From Choristoneura fumiferana (taxonomy: Eukaryota; Arthropoda; Insecta; Lepidoptera; Tortricidae), in the NCBI RefSeq assembly GCF_025370935.1, contig NC_133500.1, forward strand, positions 11,486,236 to 11,550,235: 64,000 nt of DNA, read 5' to 3'. The position numbers and the translations under genes are program-made. Below the pieces are notes generated by a model. It ran no database searches. It worked only from the letters and a program-made list of their open reading frames with translations, and was not told the origin of the DNA. The stretch's first letter is position 1. Each line of letters starts with the position of its first letter. Of this stretch, positions 1-11,100 are shown piece by piece.

Positions 1-246
1 TAGAAAACTAATGAACGAGGTATTTAAATTTTTGATAAGAAATTTATGTCAAAAATTTGACTGTAACGATGAAAGTGTTGTCTTTCAGTTTCTACTTTTT
101 ATGTCTTACTGTTAAGATGGTTTTCTTGGAAATAACCGACTTCAAATGCGAATAATATTACAAATAATCGCTTTTGATCAAAAGGTTATGTTACGGATTG
201 TGAAGATATCGTCGTACAAATCTACAGAAAAAAACTAAAAAACCTG

Positions 247-380
247 AGTAGGTACAGTCAACAGCAGAAGTAGACGAGCAGCTGTGGTGCTTAAAATAAT
301 CTACACACGGCTCTACTGCCAAGGTAATAAGAGTGTTTATATAGATTATTTTGAGCAACGCAACTGACTGTACCTGCTTT
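247..380. repeat. Short palindromic (MITE-like) element
   Basis: The ends are imperfect inverted copies: AGGTACAGTC near 250 and GACTGTACCT near 366. I infer a small non-autonomous DNA transposon. The exact ends are uncertain. Confidence 0.35.
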
Positions 381-726
381 TTGAAGCCGATATTATATTT
401 TCTTTATGAACTTCTAACACTGTCAGTTTCTCTCAGACTCCATTGTATTAGTCAGATTAATATCTTTGACAGCACGAAATATATTTTTAAAAGTTGAATT
501 CCAAGCACCGCCCAGTCCAAATAATGGTCAATTATTACATTATATCACGCCTTAAATATTCAAATTACTCTAATGGACTGCCAGAGACGCTGGTGTTAGT
601 AAAAGACTTGGTTGCGTCTCTTTTACACACTTTTAATTAGAGAGGGACGAGCTAGCGTCTGAAATCAAAAGGCTCCATGAGCGAGTTTAAAACTGGCGAG
701 TAGCACTTAAGCCTCTACTTATTTAG

Positions 727-928
727 GCTACGTTTCTACAAGAGATGCGCGAGGAATGTGTTCATCATGAACCAATAGAAACGATTTATTTACCTATACT
801 CGCACCGCTGAGCTGTTTCCACTAGAGCTGCGCTGAGCGACGATAAGCAAATGAAGCGTTTCTATTGGTTCATGACAGTCACATTCCTCGTAAGGCATCC
901 TCACACATCTCTGGTGTAAACGCAGCCT
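727..928. mobile_element. MITE with GGCTncGTTTCnAC termini
   Basis: The left end (GGCTACGTTTCTACAAGAG) and the right end (CTCTGGTGTAAACGCAGCC) are inverted copies. The inside is also partly self-complementary around AACCAATAGAAACG. Relatives occur at about 30487-30609 and 56122-56240, with an end fragment near 17922, so this is a repeated family of non-autonomous DNA transposon. Confidence 0.6.
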
Positions 929-1169
929 TAAACAGCCGACCTACGTAAGTCAGGGTTTAATAACATACGAGTACACAAGGTGAAATTAAAGTCTTCCAAA
1001 ATATATCAGCAGGTTAGGTTGGTGACTGACCACCCCATGTTTTTCGGGATATTAATGGTTAACTAATGCTTCAATACATTGATCGATGTTCAAAGTCGCG
1101 TCAAAGTGTAAAAGTGATGAAAAACGCAGGTGCGTTCAGTCAAACTTAACCAACAACTATACATATTAT

Positions 1170-1400
1170 ATACAGATATACACTTCGGATATATTTTGGT
1201 CAGTTTTGTTAGTCGTCAGTTATACTTAGCAGATTCGCTAATCGTCAGATTTATTTGCTAAAGTTGGCGAAAAAGAAATTTGTCAATAAGCTCATCTAAC
1301 AGAGAACGCGTCTGGCAAATAAATCTTGACGACAAGCGAATCTGCTAAGTATAACTGACGACTGACTAATCTGACCAAAACGTATCTGACGTATATCGTG
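1170..1400. repeat. Palindromic element
   Basis: GTCGTCAGTTATACTTAGCA at about 1211 is mirrored by the inverse at about 1345 (CTGCTAAGTATAACTGACGA). The inner part, CAGATTTATTTGCTAAAG, has a partial inverse near 1310. It looks like a MITE and no coding capacity is seen. Confidence 0.5.
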
Positions 1401-1882
1401 ATATCCGTTCATTGCTCGTTTGCCAAGGAATGAAAGAAGCAATAAGTCCAGTAGTCGTCGCACTCGCTAGATTTCACTCGCTCAATATCAAGCCAAAGTC
1501 ATGGCGAAGGCATAGTCAAACACTTCAATGATACATATTTTGCTTGATTTATCTAAAAATTTATAAAGTAACTGTAACAGACGATTCTGTTTCCCAATAA
1601 GACCGAATGATAAACGCACTGAAAACATATGCTTACTTTGGGACTGGGCCAAATGGGTTCAAATGTCCTTTTTTTATATAATACAGGACAATTCCCATGA
1701 TTCTAACAGATTTGCTACAACAACCCTACTTCAGGTTGAAATTCTTTCGATTTATATTACCTCGTAAGCTCACGTCAAATTTTAATTAACATAGTTTAAA
1801 ACTTATGACAATCAAAAAAGTTGACTTTTGCTTCAATGTACTAAATTTAGTACGCTGGGTCTTACAAAGTAATCACACTTGT

Positions 1883-1888
1883 TTTATT
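1883..1888 (-). terminator. Candidate Ehbp1 polyadenylation signal
   Basis: The plus-strand TTTATT reads AATAAA on the minus strand, about 175 bases after the Ehbp1 stop. The sequence is AT-rich, so a chance match is quite possible. Only transcript 3' ends would settle it. Confidence 0.3.
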
Positions 1889-2060
1889 TAGATAAATTAA
1901 TAAAAAATATGTTTTCAATGCATTTATATAGTACTGTCTCGTTCTATTGTATAGCGACGTCTCGTTCTATCGTCTGTTACGGCTACAGTCCGAGCGGTTC
2001 AAAGCCGCGACACTAAAAATAATAAGTCACAGGGAACGTACAGCGTAGTTAGAACCTTGT

Positions 2061-2139
2061 TCACTGCAGGATGCAGTTGTTTTTCCTTTGTATCTCGACA
2101 TTGGACAAGTTTCGCTGGATGGCGTCGTCATCTGCTATC
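2061..2139 (-). CDS. Ehbp1: Ehbp1 exon 23 (last, CaaX end)
   Basis: Codes residues 952-977 and the TGA stop. The acceptor is ACACAG just above 2139. The peptide starts IADDDAIQRN and ends NNCILQ; the cysteine four residues from the end fits a prenylation box, and vertebrate EHBP1 ends in a similar CxxQ. It was too short to show as a free ORF and was found by matching the 2-nt phase of exon 22. Confidence 0.88.
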
Positions 2140-5100
2140 CTGTGTCAAATAATAATATTATTAGCTTATGCAAATAGGTAGAAAACACAAATAGAGTAAA
2201 TTGTCAATTACTGGCCACCTTATACTGAAAATGAATTCTATTTATAGCTGACCAGAATACATTTTAAGGTGGCCTAAGTTATTATTGAATGGTGACCAGT
2301 AATTGACACCTTATACTAAAAATGAACTCTGTTTATAGGTAACTAGAATTCATTTTTAATGTAAGGTGGCCAGTAATTGACGATTTACCCTAACTAAAAT
2401 TAGATTTAATTTAGACCAAAATGCGTGTCAACATTTTTTTTCTTCGTCAAAATCAACAGTGCTCGTGGTTCGAGTAAAGAGAACCCAGAACTACTTAATT
2501 CTTGAAAAAAAAAATAGTTAAGTGCATTTAAAGTGAAAATGTCATACTATATGTATGGATATATTATATTAAGCAAACATACGCTTTCTCTTGCTCGTCC
2601 ATTTCCTGCACGAGCCTGTCTCTTTCGTTGACCGCTGCCAGGAGCTCCTGTCAAAATGTCAAATCGCTACATCAATTTACGATATTCACTAGATCAGTAA
2701 AGTGTGAGTGATTTCTAAATATATATTGTTTCCTGCGACTCCGTCCGCGTAGAGTTTGTTTATCGCTATCCCGCCAGAACTATGCGATTATCCAGGACAA
2801 AAATATCTTCTGTAAGGACAGAAACAAAAAAAACAACAACAAAACAATTTTTTTTTCAATAACAATTTCTTTTACATGACATTTATTAATGGCTGGAGCC
2901 TCCTTTTAAGCTTGATAAAGCCTGTGTCAGGAGGCACCGCTCCTCTATAGTTATAGTATGCATGTACAGTCAGCATCTAAAGCAGCCGGTCACTCTGCCG
3001 CAATAATACATATTTATCACTTGCATGGCGTTACGTATTTGTAACAAAGCTACTTCTGACGCTGACCGTACTAAGATGGTGTTACATTTAGGGGCTGTTT
3101 CACCATCCATTGATTAGCGTTAACCGACGGTTAAATGTGACGCCGTCTCCGTCTATTCTAACGAAACAAATAGAGACGGCATCACACCAAACCGCCAGTT
3201 AACACTAAGCAATGGATGGTGAAACAGCCCTTATAAATCAATTTGTGACTGTTACAATCTATTCTATTACCTATTCTATTTATAATACTTATTGCATGCA
3301 AGCATATAGGCATGCAATATCGAAGGCCCCGGGACTCAAATTATCTGTATATAAAACTCATTTGATGACGAGATTGCGCTGAGTTTATCACGTTGGTCGG
3401 CGTGCTTACTCGGTATGGGTACCTACTGGCAGAATACCAGCGCTGCGGCTTACCGCAGCACAATGCTGCGCCAGCGCCTGTTCTTCAGTGCATCACATGG
3501 CTTCTCATTTATGTGTCTGATCTGTTTAATTGTTATTTAATTTATGTTTTTATTTAATTGTTAGTTTTATTACTCTTTAGCTACTAAGCCATGTCTTTGT
3601 TTTGAAGAATAAAGATTATATCTATCTATCTATCTATATCGAATTTAATCCATATCGGTTCAGCGGTTTAGACATGATAAATTAACCCTTAATAAGGCAG
3701 AGGCGATTTAGCGACCACTTGCATTGAGTTGGAAACTGAACCTTTCATAATACGTCACAATTTCCATTGTAATTATTGAAAATACGACTAGCTTTAAAAA
3801 TATTCTTTGTCAGGTATGTATTCGATAGCTGCTTTTTGATTCTGTGGTAGTATGCTCCAATAAATGGTTAACAAACAAAACTTACAAACTTTCGCATTTA
3901 TAATAAGTGACTTTTTCAATTTCAATACGGTATTTGACTATTTTGTATATGTTTTATAAATTAAAACTACACAATTCCTGTTATCGAATAGAAAAACAAT
4001 TTTGTAGCTACCTTTACATATAACAAAGTTATAAAGTTTTGAAATTCAAGATTAGACAGAGAAAGACATACTGGCATGTGACGTCACACGCCAGTACCGC
4101 CATACTTGCTGCATAGAGAAAAGCGTTTGAGAAAGAGACAGGTATATAGACTTTTCAAAAATCACTATTAATCCAATTTTCAACCGATTTAAATTTTCTC
4201 GTCGCTAAACACTATCTGTATATCTATATTTTCATAATAATATTAAGATATGTCAAAATCAAGACTTGTCAAATACAGTATTTAATTTGATGTTCGATTT
4301 TAAGTAAAAATTTGCACGCCAATCATGGCTAAACATGTGAATCTGAAAAAAATGCACTGTTGGCCTAGTGATTTGACATATCGCCTATGAAGCAGAGAAT
4401 CGTGGGTTCAAACCCCAGCTTGCACCTCTTGAGTTTTTCCAAATTCATGTGCAAAATTACATTTGAAATTTACCACTAGCTTTACGGTGAAGGAAAACAT
4501 CGTTAGGAAACCTGCACACACCTGCGAAGCAATTCAATGGTGTGTGTGAAGTTCCCAATCCGCACTGGGCCCGCGTGGGTACTACGGCCCAAGCTCTCTT
4601 ATTCTGAGAGCAGGCCTGTGCCCAGCAGTGGGACGTGTACAGGCTGGCGTGGATGTGACCATGTTTACAGCGAATAAATGAATGATTATGATTATGATGC
4701 TTGATTATTGAGATGTAACGGATTCCCATGCTCTTAATTAAACTAGGTAGTGACCTGCAGCAGTAGCCGTTCTCGTCGCTTCTGTCCGTCTGTCTTGCGC
4801 CATTCCTCGACGCCTAAACTGAGTCGCAGCTCGCGTGCTAGAAGCTCGCACCGCCGACTCAAGTCCTCTTCCTGCTCGCTGTGGAAACAAAGATAAGTTC
4901 TTGTGGTGACATGTATTTTTTAAAAGTTATCCTACTGATGTTAGAAATCTGAAAGTTTGTGATTATATGTGTGTGAGTGTGCTGTGTGTATGTGCATACC
5001 AAATATTTAACTTAGGTTAACCACTCTATATTTATGTTTTTTACTTATAATTTTTACTATTCGACTTTTAAAGGTTATTTCTTTTGGATACATTTGACGG

Positions 5101-8100
5101 TCCTTTTCTTATAATTACTTGACTTGTGTTTATAATGTATTTTTTCAGAAGGGAAAAATAAATATATCTATTTATCGATGCTTCTTCCTTTACGCTGTCT
5201 TGATGGGTATTGATTCACTACACCTGTAAATCGTTTTTTAACCGACTTCAAAAAAAGGAGGAGGCTATCAATTCGGTTGTATTTTTTTTTAATGTTTGTT
5301 ACCTCAGAACTCCGTCATTTATTAACCCATTTTTTTTTTTTTTTTAGTTCGTCTAGGAATGATTTCAATTAGGTCCCATAACCAGCAAATTTGGATCTGA
5401 TGATCGGATCTTAAGGGAATCGAGGGAACTCTTCAAATATTGTAGGGACACCTATGGTAATTTGGATATATTTAGCAGTAACTCGTGCATTTGCTATTGA
5501 AAATCATCATTTGGTGAAGTGAAATTGATGACGAAGACCACAGTTGACCATCGGAGTTACTACTCAATAACAAGTATTTCACGGGTTGAATTTTAATTAC
5601 TTTGACACAGTTGCTAAGCAACTTATGCTCCTCGTAATGCATATGGTAAACGGGTGGTGATCCGAAGCACCAGGACTCCTCAATAATGAACAACTCCGCA
5701 TCGGAAAAAGCAATCGTTCGTAAAAGGTGACGAGCAGTTGATATTAAACTATTGTATCTTATATTATTTACACCAAAAAGCGTGAAAAAAATCTTTATAA
5801 CAAAAATTGAACGACTACAAAAAACCATGAAATAATTTTCTACCAGTCTGAAGTCGGTCGGTGCCTCAGCACGAGCCAGCAGGAGTGATTGAAGCACAAT
5901 ATAAAGTGCGTAGGTGAGGTAGATGACTATAGGTCCACTCCTGCTGACTTCAGACTGGTAGAAAATTATTTTCATGGTTTTTTGTAATCGGTTCAATTTT
6001 TTGTTATAATTTTTTTTTTAATACTCACAGTATGTTAAGCTGCATCTGCCTCCGTAAGAGCGCGTTTTTCTTGTTGACCAGGTTGAACCACTGCGACATC
6101 AGCCTGTCCTCTTCCTGCGAACACAAACATTTAAGAACAATGACGGAAAAACGAGCAAGCGGGTCTGCTGGTAGGCAAGAATCACCTATGGACGTCGCAA
6201 AGGATAGCTGATTTATTTATAACAGTTTAAGCGGAACTAAAAGAATTTCCTTGCTCACCCGCGACCTTACGATAGCTAAGCTTATGCAAAATATGCGTGT
6301 TCATGCAGTTCCTCCACCTCCACACTGTAAGAACACACACAAATCACACAAACCCATCTATCACTGCACACTACACTGACGCGTTTCGAACTCAACCAGA
6401 GCTCATCTTCAGAGTGACACAACAGGGTGTGGGTGGTTCAGGGTGTGTGGTGGTGGTGATAGATCGGTTTGTGTGATTTGTGTGTGTTCTTACAGTGTGG
6501 AGGTGGAGGAACTGCATGAACACGCATATTTTGCATAAGCTTAGCTATCGTAAGGTCGCGGGTGAGCAAGGAAATTATTTTAGTTCATTGATATGGACCT
6601 CCGCAAAGTAACGCCTGATTCAATAAATTAGTTTAAGCGGAGTTTAGACTTGCAAGTAAAATCGTGCAAGTTGCATTACATTGCCAGGCCGTAAAGACAA
6701 CGATTTCGTCAATCGAGCGCCGCAATGTAATGCAGCTCGCACGATCTTTCTTGCAAGTCTAAACTCGGCTTTACACTTTCAATACAATACCAAATCGCCT
6801 AGAATGATAAGGATATAACAAATCTTAGATGTTTATTCTTAGGGCCGCCAAATACACTCGGAATTCCGTAAATATCACACAAGTACGTTTATTTCAATAA
6901 GGGCTATCGTTTTTTGTCTCACTAGATAGCGCACTGTTGCGTGAGGTTTTTAAGTATGGCTTTCAAAGTCTTTTATTACGGGCGAGAAAACAAAGTTTAG
7001 ATTAAATCATATTTAATACACCTTAAAACCGTACCATAAAAATATCGAGCATGCCACAGTGTTGCATAGTCCCCGTTTTGTTCGGAAAAAAGGGAGGACA
7101 AAGGTTTCCGAAAGACAAAACTGTCTCAAAACACAGACATTCATTGCCCCGGAACGCATATTTGCCATAATTACTCGTAATTTCAGATATTGCAAAATAT
7201 TTACAAATTATTCTAATTATAAATAAACTCGCGTTGCTCACCCAAAGCTATAAGATTTGACATTACGGAGACCTCACGCTACACTAGCGCCTCTAGCGGC
7301 GAATTCATACGCGATAGCCCTCATTCTGAAGGCACGGGCCACCATACGGAGAACAGAATCAGAGAAAAGTTCGAACGGAAAACTACTGTCCGTATGTGGT
7401 AGGTCCATAGATTAGTATGGATTTACTGCGTTCGAAATCCCGAGTCGGAATTTCGACCGAAACGGTATTCCGAGTGTATGTGGCCCTTAGAGTCTCAAAA
7501 ATTTGACGGGTTCGCTTTGTTTTGATATATATTTAACTAGCTTGTTGTCTCGCGGGAAATATTTTCCAGGATTAAAACTATCATAATGTCCTTCTCTGAA
7601 ACTCCATCTCCATCTAAACCGGTTCAGCGTTTTGGCGTAAACAGATAACAAACAAACAGACTTACAAACTTTCGCAATTAGCCTCGTAAGTCCTGACTTT
7701 TTTTTATCATACATAGTTCTACAGACCGAGCCAAGAATTCTAAGTTTTGTAATTTTGGAAATTCCTTAGATAAATTTATTTCAAGTTCATTGAAAAATTT
7801 GTACTCCGCCAAGCACATTCGCCAATTATTTTTACAACTTTGTGAAGTACAATGGGGACTTACGAGGCTATAATACTAGTGGGTTATAGTGGTTTATGAG
7901 AGCACACGGCACTCAGGTACAACTCCTGAGTACCGTATTCAGTCATGTCGTAGGAAAAAGGAAAGGAAAAGGGTACCGCGTCGGGCGGCGGGGCGAGGCA
8001 GGCGAGCGCCACGCGACGCCACTTGCGCTGCAACGAGACGGGACAGGTGAGTAACAGGTACGGTTTACTATCATTTGGCAAACAGCGTTTAACAGATGAC

Positions 8101-11100
8101 CATGTCAAAAACAACGTTTCGCATACTATTCATTTCACAACCATAACACAAATGAGCATTTGATAAATATACTTTTAAACATCATTTAAAAATGTCCCTT
8201 ACCCAAACAACTCGTAGCTATTTTACAAAACATCATTATATAAATGAATATAAATTTGACAAACTAGTTACATTACATGTTTAAATTGGTAAGATTTGGT
8301 TCTCGTGGCTCGTTTTTGTTTCGCATTCCTTCAGATCGCAGTTCTGAACTATAGGTACTGAGAGTAGTTATTTTTTATATGGGTCACAGTTCTAACCTAA
8401 CCTACTGTACTGGCAGCAGTTCGTTTTCTTAGGGTCGCAGTTCTAACCTAACCTATTTCTTAACCAAGTTAACCTGAGCTACAGACACCTCTAAATTATT
8501 CTTACCAAACTTAGTTTTTACCAAATGATGCATTTAATTAAACGTTTTTTGCCAAACATTGATTTGACACACGTGGTTTTGCCAAATGACGAATATAATA
8601 AATGAACAAATTATTAATGAGAAAAAGCGCTTTTCCACGCAGATTTCGAAGGATAAAGAAACCTAGGGACTCGGGAGGTGCAAAGTAATTGTTTATTATA
8701 GTTTAACTAGTGGCTTACAGTCACTAGGCGTTAATTAGGCACCCGCTTAAGATCATTTGTATGACAATACGGTATTTGACAACTCCTGATTTTGCCATAT
8801 CTTAATATTATTATGAAAATATAGATATACAGATACCCCCTTATTCATAAACGACAATCAAACCTATTTTAGTTAAAATGCCGCTAAAATTCGTTTGTCC
8901 TTATCTGTCACTTCGACATTTGTATTTGTTAGAAAGGGACAAAGCATTTGTTAGTTAACATAGGCTTGTTAAGTTTTATGAATAAGGGGGTTAGTGTTTA
9001 GCGAAGAGAAAATTTAAATCGGTTGAAAATTGGATTTATAGTGGGTTTTTGAAAAATCTATATACCTGTCTTTGTCTCAAACGCTTTTCTCAATGCAGCA
9101 AGTATGGCGGTACTGGCGTGTGACGTCACATGCCAGTATGTCTTTCTCTGTCTAATCTTGAATTTGTAATTTTGTAATTTGTTATTTGTAAAGGTAGCTT
9201 AAAAATTGTTTTTCTATTCGATAACAGGCATTGTGTAGTTTTAATTTATAAAACATATACAAAATAGTCAAATACCGTATTCAAAATGTGTCCCAAATGA
9301 TCGCTCGTGCGTGACCGTACCTCCGTGTTGTGTTGTGAAAAACGCTCATTTCGAGGCTTAAAGACTCGAACCCTAAAGACTCTCGAGGCTTAACGACTCA
9401 AAGGCCGCAAAGACGGTTCCTTGCATCCATACGCATAAAATAAGCCAATTTAATTGTCAAATATAGTTGAGTCTTTAAGACTCTGGAGTCTTAAGGGCTC
9501 GAGTCTTTAAGCCTCGAAAATGAGCGTTATCCACAACTCTACCTCCGTGTTGTCAGCACTCTGCATGACGCCGCGCAGCTGTTTCTCTAAGGCGGCCGCG
9601 CTCGTCGATGGCGCTCTGCTCTTTGTCCAACGCTCGCCCGTGACCGTACCCGTACCTCCGTGTTGTCAGCACTCTGCATGACGCCGCGCAGCTGTTTCTC
9701 TAAGGCGGCGGCGCGCTCGTCGATGGCGCTCTGCTCTTTGTCCAACGCTCGCCCGTGACCGTACCCGTACCTCCGTGTTGTCAGCACTCTGCATGACGCC
9801 GCGCAGCTGTTTCTCTAAGGCGGCGGCGCGCTCGTCGATGGCGCTCTGCTCTTTGTCCAACGCTCGCCCGTGACCGTACCCGTACCTCCGTGTTGTCAGC
9901 ACTCTGCATGACGCCGCGCAGCTGTTTCTCTAAGGCGGCGGCGCGCTCGTCGATGGCGCTCTGCTCTTTGTCCAACGCTCGCCCGTGACCGTACCCGTAC
10001 CTCCGTGTTGTCAGCACTCTGCATGACGCCGCGCAGCTGTTTCTCTAAGGCGGCGGCGCGCTCGTCGATGGCGCTCTGCTCTTTGTCCAACGCTCGCCCG
10101 TGACCGTACCCGTACCTCCGTGTTGTCAGCACTCTGCATGACGCCGCGCAGCTGTTTCTCTAAGGCGGCGGCGCGCTCGTCGATGGCGCTCTGCTCTTTG
10201 TCCAACGCTCGCCCGTGACCGTACCCGTACCTCCGTGTTGTCAGCACTCTGCATGACGCCGCGCAGCTGTTTCTCTAAGGCGGCGGCGCGCTCGTCGATG
10301 GCGCTCTGCTCTTTGTCCAACGCTCGCCCGTGACCGTACCCGTACCTCCGTGTTGTCAGCACTCTGCATGACGCCGCGCAGCTGTTTCTCTAAGGCGGCC
10401 GCGCTCGTCGATGGCGCTCTGCTCTTTGTCCAACGCTCGCCCGTGACCGTACCCGTACCTCCGTGTTGTCAGCACTCTGCATGACGCCGCGCAGCTGTTT
10501 CTCTAAGGCGGCCGCGCTCGTCGATGGCGCTCTGCTCTTTGTCCAACGCTCGCCCGTGACCGTACCCGTACCTCCGTGTTGTCAGCACTCTGCATGACGC
10601 CGCGCAGCTGTTTCTCTAAGGCGGCGGCGCGCTCGTCGATGGCGCTCTGCTCTTTGTCCAACGCTCGCCCGTGACCGTACCCGTACCTCCGTGTTGTCAG
10701 CACTCTGCATGACGCCGCGCAGCTGTTTCTCTAAGGCGGCCGCGCTCGTCGATGGCGCTCTGCTCTTTGTCCAACGCTCGCCCGTGACCGTACCCGTACC
10801 TCCGTGTTGTCAGCACTCTGCATGACGCCGCGCAGCTGTTTCTCTAAGGCGGCGCGCGCTCGTCGATGGCGCTCTGCTCTTTGTCCAACGCTCGCCCGTG
10901 ACCGTACCCGTACCTCCGTGTTGTCAGCACTCTGCATGACGCCGCGCAGCTGTTTCTCTAAGGCGGCGGCGCGCTCGTCGATGGCGCTCTGCTCTTTGTC
11001 CAACGCTCGCCCGTGACCGTACCCGTACCTCCGTGTTGTCAGCACTCTGCATGACGCCGCGCAGCTGTTTCTCTAAGGCGGCCGCGCTCGTCGATGGCGC

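Larger units (their letters stand above)
1..2060. other. 3' flank of Ehbp1, repeat-rich, no gene seen
   Basis: No coding exon could be supported here. The stretch is AT-rich and holds several palindromic elements (about 247-380, 727-928 and 1170-1400). The last few hundred bases should be the Ehbp1 3' UTR, because the Ehbp1 stop codon is at 2061-2063 on the minus strand. Confidence 0.6.

Noticed and set aside
5472..5996. 174-codon minus-strand ORF
   Set aside because: It spans the hairpin part of an interspersed element (same arm read in both directions) and has no domain.
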